Assembly (NCBI RefSeq): GCF_019448115.1
Contig: NZ_JAGFNY010000001.1
Coordinates: forward strand, 179,465 to 243,464
Source of the DNA: Succinivibrio faecicola
GTDB taxonomy: Bacteria > Pseudomonadota > Gammaproteobacteria > Enterobacterales > Succinivibrionaceae
Direction of reading: 5' to 3'
DNA: 64,000 nt
The first letter of the stretch is position 1. The number at the start of each line of letters is the position of its first letter. Positions 1 to 7,430 of this stretch are shown piece after piece. Position numbers and translations under genes: made by a program. Under the pieces are notes generated by a model. It ran no database searches. It was not told the origin of the DNA and worked only from the letters and a program-made list of their open reading frames with translations.

Positions 1-567
1 TTCAATCAGATTACCATTCTTATCAAGAACACCTGGTACATCAGAAATGTAATATAAAGGAGCGTTAAGCACACGTGCAATAGCTAATGCAGCATCGTCT
101 GCATTAACATTATAAAGCTCACCGTTGTCATCATGAGCTAAAGAAGCAATGACCGGGGTATAGCCGTTATCAAGCAGCAGATTCAGAAACTTTCCATCAC
201 CTGGCTCTACGGCACCTACCATTCCAAGGTCAGAAGACAGCTGTGAAACACTAATAGTCTTGCCATCTGAAGCAAGAATACCAATTGCATTCAGGCCATT
301 GCTGATAGCTAAAGCCTGCAGTGATTTATTGCACTGTCCTGCAAGAGCTGCACTGATATATGGCATCTGCTCTTTTGGACTTACACGTAAACCATCTTTT
401 TTCACAACTTCAAGTTTTAAGGCCTTGAACAGGGCATCAACTTCTACGCCACCACCATGAACAACAACAAGTCTGTGTGAATTCGCAGCTTTGAAAAGCT
501 TTGATAATTCTTCAATTCCACCTAAAGCTTTTCCACTTAATTTTACTACTACTGTATCTTGTGTCAT
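1..567 (-). CDS. argB: Acetylglutamate kinase ArgB, N-terminal part (cut by window edge)
   Basis: Phosphorylates N-acetyl-L-glutamate in the second step of the acetylated arginine pathway, in the cytoplasm. The visible 189 residues begin MTQDTVVVKLSGKAL, contain the kinase-type HGGG turn near residue 40, and later the phrases KDGLRVSP, NVNADDAA and SDVPGV typical of the amino-acid kinase fold. The open frame runs off the left edge, so the C-terminal quarter or so is missing only because of the window. The ATG is 95 bases downstream of argC on the same strand, giving an argC-argB order that suggests co-transcription. Identification rests on family motifs; confident. Confidence 0.93.
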   Translation of the reverse strand, partial: MTQDTVVVKLSGKALGGIEELSKLFKAANSHRLVVVHGGGVEVDALFKALKLEVVKKDGLRVSPKEQMPYISAALAGQCNKSLQALAISNGLNAIGILASDGKTISVSQLSSDLGMVGAVEPGDGKFLNLLLDNGYTPVIASLAHDDNGELYNVNADDAALAIARVLNAPLYYISDVPGVLDKNGNLIE

Positions 568-662
568 TTTTCTTTAACAAATGTGATTAAACATAGACAT
601 AGATGTGACATCGCTGTCACATCTGATTATACAATTATTTTTCTCAATGTGAATAAAATGAC

Positions 663-1664
663 TTATAAAAGTCCTTCTAATTCATCAAAGCCATAGTACA
701 GGTTCAGGATCTGAAGTGCCTGTGCTGAAGCTCCCTTTAAAAGATTGTCAATACATGAGCATACTACGATATAGCCATCCTTCATAGCATAGCCGATATC
801 GCAAAATGGAGTGTACTGAACATCCTGAAGTTTAGGCATACCATCCTTTACTCTTACAAGAGGCTTGTTCTTATAGTATGCAAAGGCATCGTCAACCATC
901 TGCTTTGTTACACCATCTTTTAATTTTGCATTAACAGTTGCGTGAATACCCTGCTTAAAATCACCCAGATGAGGTGTAAATATAACTTCAGTTCCTAAGT
1001 GCTCAGCAATTTCTGGCTGATGACGGTGAGTAAATACACCATATGCATTTACGCTAACCTCACAGAATGAATTTGTAAGTTTGGCTTTTCTACCTGCACC
1101 TGATACACCTGAGATTGCATTAATAGATGGTCTGTAATTTAAATCAAGAAGATTATTGTCAATTAATGGACGAAGTGCCAACTGTGATGCTGTAGGATAG
1201 CAGCCTGGCAGAGAAATCATTCTGGTGTTTCTAAGTTCATCAAGATTTACATACTCGCCTAAAGCATAAACAGCCTTCTTTAAAAGATCAGTATGCTCAT
1301 GAGCAAAACCATAAGCACTTTCAAAAACAGATGTATCTGAAATTCTAAATGCACCTGATAAATCGAATACTGCTATTCCAGCTTCAACTAAAGAAGGAGC
1401 AAGATCGTGGCTTACCTTATGATCTGTTGCTAAAAATACAGCATCTGCTCTTCCGATAATATCCTTTGCAGATGACAGTGGCTCTAAAGATAATGAGCAG
1501 ATACCATCTAATGAACCGTAAAGCTCACTGATCTTCTTGCCCTTATCAGCTGAGTTTTCAGAAACAAAAAGTGCAGTTAATTCAAGATTTGAATGTTTAC
1601 TAATCATTCTTACAAGCTGACAGCCTGCATAACCAGAAGCACCAACAATGGCAACTTTTTTCAT
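663..1664 (-). CDS. argC: N-acetyl-gamma-glutamyl-phosphate reductase ArgC
   Basis: NADPH-dependent reduction of N-acetylglutamyl phosphate to the semialdehyde, the third arginine-biosynthesis step, following ArgB. The protein opens with the nucleotide-binding GASGYAGCQL, has DLSGAFRI and the catalytic-cysteine motif LPGCYPTASQLAL near residue 155, then GVSGAGRKA and FTPHLGDFKQGIHATV. At 333 residues it is the usual length. It is the first gene of the argC-argB unit; the divergent region to 2160 holds its promoter and an imperfect inverted repeat at 1766-1800. Confidence 0.96.
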   Translation of the reverse strand: MKKVAIVGASGYAGCQLVRMISKHSNLELTALFVSENSADKGKKISELYGSLDGICSLSLEPLSSAKDIIGRADAVFLATDHKVSHDLAPSLVEAGIAVFDLSGAFRISDTSVFESAYGFAHEHTDLLKKAVYALGEYVNLDELRNTRMISLPGCYPTASQLALRPLIDNNLLDLNYRPSINAISGVSGAGRKAKLTNSFCEVSVNAYGVFTHRHQPEIAEHLGTEVIFTPHLGDFKQGIHATVNAKLKDGVTKQMVDDAFAYYKNKPLVRVKDGMPKLQDVQYTPFCDIGYAMKDGYIVVCSCIDNLLKGASAQALQILNLYYGFDELEGLL

Positions 1665-1765
1665 AAGATAACTCCGATCCTTATTTTAAGTAATAATCTG
1701 CTAGTCTACTTGAAAACACATACAAATTGTAAATTATATTTATTCATAATTTTATGCACCAAAAA

Positions 1766-1800
1766 GATGAAAACACACGCCTCATATGTGTATTTTCACC
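1766..1800 (-). promoter_or_regulatory. Imperfect inverted repeat upstream of argC (leader hairpin or attenuator candidate)
   Basis: Two arms of 13 bases (GATGAAAACACAC at 1766-1778 and its near-complement at 1788-1800) pair with two mismatches across a short loop. Read on the minus strand, towards argC, the stem is followed by TTTTTGG, so it could act as a weak terminator in the argC leader or as an operator. It lies about 100 bases before the argC start. The rest of 1665-2160 shows no gene that I can support. Confidence 0.35.
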
Positions 1801-2160
1801 TGTAGAATTAAGAATTTGCACTCAAAAGGAAGAAAACTGACATTCTCAACTAGCAAAGCAAAGATGATCCTGACGTTCTACTTTTAATCTGCATGTTCAT
1901 CTGCTGTTTTGTACCATTGAAAACTGCAATAGCAAAGCTGTTTATCTGACTGATTAAGGAGCATCAAAGCATATTCTTTCAAGACAATATAAGATTGTTA
2001 AAAAATCCTGTTTTGAATGCTTTTATCACACAAAAGTATGGTAGTACTGCACCTTTTAATAAAAACTTTGTTGTGACAGTGACCAGAAAATCAGAAATAT
2101 AAGTTGAAAAAATATCTAATTTAACTAAATATGAGTTTTGTATAACCAAAGGATATTTAT

Positions 2161-2490
2161 ATGAAAAAGATTTTTTTATTGCTTTTGATTTTTTCACTAA
2201 ATTCTTTTGCTTCTGACTTTATTACGCCAAAACAGGCAGCTTATCATAAAGGCAGAACTCAAACTGTATGTGCAAAAGCTGTTCAGGTGGTTACAAAAAA
2301 TGGAATCACTTATGTGAACTTTGAAAAGAAATACCCAAATCAGACTTTTTATCTTTTTATAACCCAAAAAGAAAACTACATCGATCTTAAAAAGGTAGCA
2401 GGTAAAAAGATCTGCTCTCACGGAAAAATCGAACTTTATAAGAATATTCCAATGCACAAGAATCCAAAATCAATAATGATCATGAAATAG
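2161..2490 (+). CDS. Small exported OB-like domain protein
   Basis: A 109-residue protein with a clear signal peptide (MKKIFLLLLIFSLNSFA, cleavage probably before SDF) and a single compact domain. The domain pattern is: a Cys near residue 38, GITYVNFEKKYPNQTF in the middle, and CSHGKIELYKNIPMHKNP at the end. This resembles a small OB-fold of the kind found alone or attached to secreted nucleases and other exported proteins. The same domain forms the C-terminus of the next gene, 8 bases downstream, so the two are one transcription unit and probably related by duplication. The start has a good AAAGGA site. Biochemical role unknown; probably periplasmic. Confidence 0.7.
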   Translation: MKKIFLLLLIFSLNSFASDFITPKQAAYHKGRTQTVCAKAVQVVTKNGITYVNFEKKYPNQTFYLFITQKENYIDLKKVAGKKICSHGKIELYKNIPMHKNPKSIMIMK

Positions 2491-2498
2491 GATTTGAA

Positions 2499-3941
2499 TT
2501 GAAAAAGAAAACCAAGAATAATCGTCTTTTTACAGTCCTGAAAATCGCAGGTATTTGTTTATCTGTGTCACTTAATGCATCTTATGCAAAAGAAAAGGAT
2601 TTTGTTTTTGTAATTGATAAAAGCATAAAAAAGTCTGTTTTTAACCCTCATCCTATGAAAGATGATCTTGTTCTGCCTCTTCCTTGCGGATCAGAAAAAT
2701 ACAACATTGTATTTAGAAAAATTTATACAAATGATCTATCAGACAGTGATATGACCAATGGATATACATTTTTTGACGGCTCAGAAGATCCTCTAAATGC
2801 AGCAATACAGTCAAAAAGAAAATGCAATGTTCGAGGAAACTTTTCAGACAGTAAAGGAAACTTTTTCTATCTGTCAAAATATGAGCTTACCAAAGGACAA
2901 TATGAAGCAATAGTCCTTAATAAGTGCAAGAGTACTCCATCAGTAAAGGATGCTGTAGCAATGAGCAATATCAGCATCGATGAGGCAAGAAACGTAGCAA
3001 AGATTTATTCTGATTTTCTTCAAAAATCAGACAAGACACCAAAAGTACAAAATGAAAAGGCTTATGCTTCATTACCATATGAATGCTACTGGTCTTTTGC
3101 TCAAAGAGGCGGTCTTAGTGTAAATAAAAACAGTCTTGAGGATGATACAAGATTAGCCGATCCGTCAAAAACAGTTAAGGATTATGCCTGGGGTTATGGT
3201 CCTGACAGTTCAAATGGCAAGGTTCAGGTAATTGGAATGAAACTTCCATCTGACCTTGGTCTATTTGACATGCTTGGAAATGTTCAAGAGTATATGGATG
3301 AGCCTTTTCAGGCAACAGTACAAGGTGATCTTTTAGCTCAGAAAGGCGGAAGTACTGTACGTGGAGGCAGTATTCTTACACCTTTTTCTCTAATGACAAA
3401 CTCACTTAGAACAGAAAAAAAACGCTATACAAATGGCAATCCTACAAAAGCTGAAGATACAGGCATGCGACTCATGCTCAACGTATCTGTTACTCTTGAT
3501 AGAGAAACTCTAAAGAAGCTTGAATCAGACGTTATCAAAAAGAATGCTTCAAGAAAAACAATGATAAAACAAGATGATGAGCAAAAAAACACGTCTAATC
3601 TTGCGTTTAGTGTAAAAGAAAATGCATTTGATGCAAACAAAAAACAAAAGGATACGGATAATTACAGATATATATCGCCTTACAAGGCTGCAGTTTATAT
3701 CGGCCAATTTAAGAAAGTCTGCGGATTCGTTTATCAGGTTAAGGTAAAAAACAATCAGGGATATCTGAACTTTGGAGGAAGATACCCTAATCAGAAATTT
3801 GTCGTATATATCAACAAGATGTACAAATACGGCAATATTTATGATTATTCAGGCAAGAAGGTCTGTGTTACAGGCACAATAAAAAGCTATCGTTCTATGC
3901 CAGAAATCATTAATCCTTACACTCTTGAGTTACAGAATTAA
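2499..3941 (+). CDS. Exported formylglycine-generating-enzyme-like (SUMF1 family) protein with C-terminal OB-like domain
   Basis: Starts at a TTG preceded by AGGA six bases upstream; no ATG is available near it. Residues 1-31 form a signal peptide ending near ASYA. Residues about 95-345 match the FGE-sulfatase fold: FYLSKYELTKGQYEAI, then LGLFDMLGNVQEYMDEPF, a VRGGS step and a closing GMRLML. In bacteria this domain is used in sulfatase activation, ergothioneine-type chemistry, and as a binding scaffold; which applies here is not visible. Residues about 390-480 repeat the OB-like domain of the upstream gene (GYLNFGGRYPNQKF, then VCVTGTIKSY). Its stop overlaps by a few bases the convergent end of the broken Nudix gene. 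Confidence 0.75.
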   Translation: MKKKTKNNRLFTVLKIAGICLSVSLNASYAKEKDFVFVIDKSIKKSVFNPHPMKDDLVLPLPCGSEKYNIVFRKIYTNDLSDSDMTNGYTFFDGSEDPLNAAIQSKRKCNVRGNFSDSKGNFFYLSKYELTKGQYEAIVLNKCKSTPSVKDAVAMSNISIDEARNVAKIYSDFLQKSDKTPKVQNEKAYASLPYECYWSFAQRGGLSVNKNSLEDDTRLADPSKTVKDYAWGYGPDSSNGKVQVIGMKLPSDLGLFDMLGNVQEYMDEPFQATVQGDLLAQKGGSTVRGGSILTPFSLMTNSLRTEKKRYTNGNPTKAEDTGMRLMLNVSVTLDRETLKKLESDVIKKNASRKTMIKQDDEQKNTSNLAFSVKENAFDANKKQKDTDNYRYISPYKAAVYIGQFKKVCGFVYQVKVKNNQGYLNFGGRYPNQKFVVYINKMYKYGNIYDYSGKKVCVTGTIKSYRSMPEIINPYTLELQN

Positions 3942-4083
3942 GGCTTTTTTGAGCAAAACTCTTTATGATTAATGCTCTTACCATCAAGAATGCACTGAAC
4001 AAGGTTTTCGCCTTCATAAACCAGCTTTAAGGAGAAAAAGTCTTTTCTTGTCTTAAGAAGATGAAAGAAAACTTTGTCGCCTT
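3938..4083 (-). pseudogene. C-terminal fragment of Nudix hydrolase, severed by IS607-type element
   Basis: Read on the minus strand this piece encodes GDKVFFHLLKTRKDFFSLKL followed by VYEGENLVQCILDGKS and a stop at 3938-3940. These are the last residues of small MutT-type hydrolases whose N-terminal part lies at 6240-6605. Joining the two at a shared GG gives an in-frame ...LPLW-E-GDKV... junction, the family consensus. The fragment has no start of its own and its last codons overlap the end of the convergent gene at 2499-3941. Confidence 0.88.
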
Positions 4084-4250
4084 CCGCTAATTAGGATCTA
4101 CAAAAAACTATAAAATTATACAAATTGTTAATAATTATAATCTTTTAACCTAATTCCTGCTTCACAACTGCTGGTTGCTATCCCATTTATTACTAAATCA
4201 GATAACAGAGCCGTCAGCTCCACAGGCTTAAGTTCGGAGCTAGCTGCTCC
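4084..4250 (-). ncRNA. Predicted omega-RNA scaffold at the tnpB 3' end (position only)
   Basis: In IS200/605 and IS607 elements the guide RNA overlaps the 3' end of tnpB and runs through the right end into the flank, which supplies the guide. Here that would cover the last part of tnpB and the AT-rich bases down to 4084, with the guide reading into the Nudix C-terminal fragment (minus-strand AAGGCGACAAAGTTTTC). I infer this from family behaviour; no covariance model was applied and the 5' limit is a guess. Confidence 0.4.
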
Positions 4251-5525
4251 TACGTTTTTTATCTGTTGTCTCAGGTTTATTGCTGCATTCAAATCTCGGT
4301 CTATAGTTATTCCACATTCAGGACATTCATAGACTCGATCTTTGAGTGTTAATTCTTTTTTTAGTGCACCACACTTACTGCAAAACTTTGAGCTTGCAAA
4401 AAACATATCAACTTCTTGTAGAAATCGATGTTTACTTTCCATTTTGTATTTAAGATTTTGTTTAATCTTGTAAAAGCCAATATCACTTATTGCCCTGGCA
4501 AGTTTTTTGTTTGCCATCATCCCTTTTACGTTTAGATTTTCCATACAGATGTATTCATAGTGATTAGCCAGAATTGTTGTTATCTTTTGAGTAAAATCAT
4601 TTCGTATATTGGTGATAGAACAATATAGCTTACTTACTTTTTTAGATTGCTTTATATAATTACAAGACACCTTCGTCTTATCACCTTTGGTTCTTGGGTG
4701 ATTCTTTCGATTAAGCTGTCTTTGTAATTTTGCAAGTTTTCTAAGCTTTTTCCTTAATGGTTTTGGTGCGTCAATACTGATTCTATCTGATAACATCAGT
4801 GCGGATTTTATTCCTAAATCAATACCAACTGCAGTATTATTTTGCACTGCTGCCTTATGTGTTCTTTGATATTCTTCTTCAGATATTTCTACACTGAATG
4901 ATGCAAAAATTCGGTCCGCTCTCTGGGAGATTGTTACACTGTTGATGTGTCCATTGAATCTGAGTTTTTCTTTCAGCTGTACGTATCCGAAGTTTGGTAT
5001 ATTCAAATACTGTTTATTACTGTGATTTTCTAACTTCTTTGAGCATGTTTTCCCTATAACAATTTTTACTTGGTCTCCTCCAATGTAGAATCTGCCTCGA
5101 TGATAGCTTTTCTTTTGAAATGCAGGAAAACCGACCTTCCTTTTGCTGTTCTTCTTATTTTTTACATTACTAAAGTATTTTGATACTGCTTGTCCAAAAT
5201 TAATGAAACTCTGCTGTGAGGCATATTTTGTTACCTCGTATGTAAAAGGATATTTTTCCTTACGGATTGCATTAAACTCTTTCTTGTAGTCCTGCCATGT
5301 AGGTAGTTTTGGTTTCTCTGGTTCCTGTGTAAATTGGAGTGGTGATTTTTTATATTCTGATAATTCTTTATTATATTTACTCATCGCTGCACAGTGTGCT
5401 GCATAATCCTTATTAAACTTTTCTACGCACCAGTTGTAGGCAAATCTTCTGACTCCAAAAGCCTTTCGACAATAAGTAATAAACTTATTGTTTGCTCTTA
5501 GCTCAATAACCTGTCCTACAATCAT
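4128..5525 (-). CDS. tnpB: TnpB, RNA-guided RuvC nuclease of the IS607-type element
   Basis: 465 residues with the TnpB/Fanzor/Cas12-ancestor architecture. The N-terminal helical and wedge region includes GVRRFAYNW. RuvC-I is GIDLGIKSAL near residue 235, RuvC-II is ICMENLNVKGM near 327, and a CxxC...CxxC zinc finger (CSKCGALKK, then YECPECG) near 385-405 runs into RuvC-III DRDLNAAINLRQ. All three acidic catalytic residues are present, so it should be active. TnpB proteins cut DNA matching a guide carried on an omega-RNA made from the end of the element. It follows tnpA by 8 bases and has an AGGAAG ribosome site. Confidence 0.93.
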   Translation of the reverse strand: MIVGQVIELRANNKFITYCRKAFGVRRFAYNWCVEKFNKDYAAHCAAMSKYNKELSEYKKSPLQFTQEPEKPKLPTWQDYKKEFNAIRKEKYPFTYEVTKYASQQSFINFGQAVSKYFSNVKNKKNSKRKVGFPAFQKKSYHRGRFYIGGDQVKIVIGKTCSKKLENHSNKQYLNIPNFGYVQLKEKLRFNGHINSVTISQRADRIFASFSVEISEEEYQRTHKAAVQNNTAVGIDLGIKSALMLSDRISIDAPKPLRKKLRKLAKLQRQLNRKNHPRTKGDKTKVSCNYIKQSKKVSKLYCSITNIRNDFTQKITTILANHYEYICMENLNVKGMMANKKLARAISDIGFYKIKQNLKYKMESKHRFLQEVDMFFASSKFCSKCGALKKELTLKDRVYECPECGITIDRDLNAAINLRQQIKNVGAASSELKPVELTALLSDLVINGIATSSCEAGIRLKDYNY

Positions 5526-5533
5526 TCTTCCTT

Positions 5534-6169
5534 TTACCTGTCAGTTTCTGCTGCTTCTTTTAATCTATCTAATAATTTCTTATTCTTTTTACTTCCGCTT
5601 CCGTACAATCTTGCTGAAAATACTGTTATGATTTCAAGAACATCTTTTGCTAAATCCTCTTCAAAACTTGGCTTATCTTCTCCTCGATTTATAATAACCA
5701 CCTCTACACCTTTAGCTTCACAAATTGAGAATATAAGCTCTGCTCCAAATCTTAGTAATCTATCCTTGTGCGTCAATACCAGTCTTTTTACTTCATTATT
5801 TAAGATCTTATTGATTAAAGAAGTCAGTCCTTTCTTATAATAATTCATTCCTGATCCTAGATCAGTTATCATTTCAAACTGATAACCATGCTCAGCACAG
5901 TATAATTCAAGAACCTGAGCCTGTCTTTTTAAATCATCTTTCTGATCGTGACTGCTTACTCTAGCATAAGCGACAGTATATCTGTTATCACCTTGAACTG
6001 GTATTTCTTTTCCAGATAATTGAAGAATATGTTCAAGGTTGTATCGTCTTGTACCACCTGGAGAAATACTGTCAGGTTTTAATTTACCTGACTTTTCCCA
6101 ATTTCTTAACGTCTGAACATGAACACCTAATAATTTTGCTGCTTGTCCTATTGAAATAATCTTATTCAT
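5534..6169 (-). CDS. tnpA: IS607-family serine recombinase TnpA
   Basis: 211 residues: an N-terminal MerR-type helix-turn-helix (IGQAAKLLGVHVQTLRNWEK, then the PGGTRRY wing) followed by a resolvase catalytic domain with ARVSSHDQK, whose serine near residue 73 attacks DNA, and LTHKDRLLRFG with its essential arginine. The order HTH-then-catalytic domain is reversed relative to ordinary resolvases and is characteristic of IS607 transposases. It is the first gene of the element, 71 bases from the left boundary. Confidence 0.95.
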   Translation of the reverse strand: MNKIISIGQAAKLLGVHVQTLRNWEKSGKLKPDSISPGGTRRYNLEHILQLSGKEIPVQGDNRYTVAYARVSSHDQKDDLKRQAQVLELYCAEHGYQFEMITDLGSGMNYYKKGLTSLINKILNNEVKRLVLTHKDRLLRFGAELIFSICEAKGVEVVIINRGEDKPSFEEDLAKDVLEIITVFSARLYGSGSKKNKKLLDRLKEAAETDR

Positions 6170-6239
6170 AAGTCTAAATCTAAAAATAATTATTTAGATA
6201 TTATAAACTATTTATATGTTTAATTAAACTGTTATTTAC

Positions 6240-6605
6240 CCATAAAGGCAGATCAAAAATCCTATCTTTTTTAAACCACTCAAGATCACCTTCGCTGCAT
6301 TGAGTATTCATTACACCAGAAAAATCATCTGAAGTATATAAAAACATATATACAACACAATGGCAGTCTGAAACAAAGGTTATAATGCCACGAAGTGCAT
6401 ATGAATTAAGAGTAAGTCCTGTTTCCTCCATTGTTTCACGAACAATGCACTCATCAGGAGATTCTCCATCCTCAATGTGTCCACCTATACCTATCCATTT
6501 ATCCTTATTAATGTCTTTTTCTTTCTTCACTCTGTGAAGCATAAGATAGCAATCATCTTTTTCAAGATAACAGACAGTTGTAAGTTCTGATTTTGTTCTA
6601 ACCAT
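6240..6605 (-). pseudogene. N-terminal part of MutT-type Nudix hydrolase, truncated by IS607-type element
   Basis: Encodes a perfect Nudix box (GHIEDGESPDECIVRETMEE, followed by TGL) preceded by MLHRVKKEKDINKDKW, the pattern of 8-oxo-dGTP diphosphatase-like MutT proteins. I place the start at ATG 6605 (MVRTKSELTTVCYLEKD); an upstream in-frame ATG at 6656 would overlap mepA. The native frame ends at ...DLPLW, position 6240; the open frame runs on to 6201 through element DNA, adding about a dozen foreign residues. The missing C-terminus is at 3938-4083. The intact protein would be about 170 residues, the family length. It is the last gene of the dolP cluster. The Nudix core is complete, so residual activity cannot be excluded. 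Confidence 0.88.
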
Positions 6606-6633
6606 GATGTTTTTAAATGCTTTGCCTAAAATA

Positions 6634-7428
6634 TCAGCTTTTCTTATAAGACTCAAAAAGTTTCTGACATTTTTTAGGTGGGACTTTTTTCTTTTTTACA
6701 TAAGTCTTATTTTTTGGATCAGGTGCCTTTGGATGAAGCCAGCTGTATAGTTCTGCACCACAGCCATCGCCTGATGGAACAGGATCCTGCTTTTGGCATG
6801 ATGGCGAATCAACAGGACACTTAAGACGAACATGCATATGAGCTCTGTGACCAAACCATGGTCTTATTTTTGACAGCCAAGCTCTATCTTCGTTCTTGTA
6901 AAGATCACATAAAGTCTTTTTTATTCCTGGAGCTACAAAGATCCTTTCAACCTTAGGATCTGATGCTGCAAGATAAATTAGTTTTACATGATTCTGATTA
7001 AATTGCTTTGTCTTATTGTTTTTAGTATCAACAATATAGATTTCCTTTGGATGAGACAGCTCATATTCTGTCTTTTTATGATTTGCAAAATCAAAAGATA
7101 TATCTACATCAAGACCTGACTGATGAGATCCATGATTTGAACGAGGACCAAAAGAACCGCCAACCGGGGATGACAGATCACCTACTAGCAATGCAGGAAG
7201 TTTATTCTTCTTAGCCTTTACAGATAAATTTTTAATAAAAGAAAGCAATGATGGATGACCATAGTTTCTGTCTTTGCCCCACTTTTGAATCTGATAGTGC
7301 TCTCCAGAATGCAGAGGTTTAGCACCTGCAATACATCCGTTCGCATAAGAGCCAATTACCTCAGAACAAAAAGCGCCAAGAGAACAAATTACAAGAAAAC
7401 CAAAAAGAATAATCTTTACAAACTTCAT
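6634..7428 (-). CDS. mepA: Penicillin-insensitive murein endopeptidase MepA
   Basis: Periplasmic zinc peptidase of the M74 family that cuts D-Ala-mDAP cross-links in peptidoglycan. It has an N-terminal signal (MKFVKIILFGFLVICSLGAF). The metal-site segments are GPRSNHGSHQSGLDVD near residues 95-110 and GHRAHMHVRL near 190-200. A CGAEL segment is followed by a Lys-rich tail. 264 residues is close to the E. coli protein. It begins 2 bases after the 552-residue gene, so translation is probably coupled, and belongs to the dolP-led envelope cluster. Confidence 0.93.
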   Translation of the reverse strand: MKFVKIILFGFLVICSLGAFCSEVIGSYANGCIAGAKPLHSGEHYQIQKWGKDRNYGHPSLLSFIKNLSVKAKKNKLPALLVGDLSSPVGGSFGPRSNHGSHQSGLDVDISFDFANHKKTEYELSHPKEIYIVDTKNNKTKQFNQNHVKLIYLAASDPKVERIFVAPGIKKTLCDLYKNEDRAWLSKIRPWFGHRAHMHVRLKCPVDSPSCQKQDPVPSGDGCGAELYSWLHPKAPDPKNKTYVKKKKVPPKKCQKLFESYKKS

Positions 7429-7430
7429 AA

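Larger units (their letters stand above)
4084..6240 (-). mobile_element. IS607-type insertion element (tnpA-tnpB) inserted in a Nudix gene
   Basis: About 2.16 kb containing a serine-recombinase tnpA and a tnpB, bounded on both sides by a GG dinucleotide (CC on the plus strand at 4084-4085 and 6239-6240). IS607-family serine recombinases are known to recombine at a GG-type core without making long target duplications, and no longer flanking repeat is seen. Removing the element with one GG copy restores an intact Nudix reading frame, which fixes the borders to within a base or two. Both genes are intact, so the insertion looks recent. The borders fit the GG rule but have not been compared with a relative. 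Confidence 0.85.

Noticed and set aside
1741..1815. ARG boxes upstream of argC
   Set aside because: Only scattered half-matches to TGAAT/ATTCA with wrong spacing; not good enough to annotate an ArgR operator.
1979..2197. 72-residue minus-strand frame before the OB-like gene
   Set aside because: Begins inside the start region of the real plus-strand gene, lacks a ribosome site and has no recognisable features.
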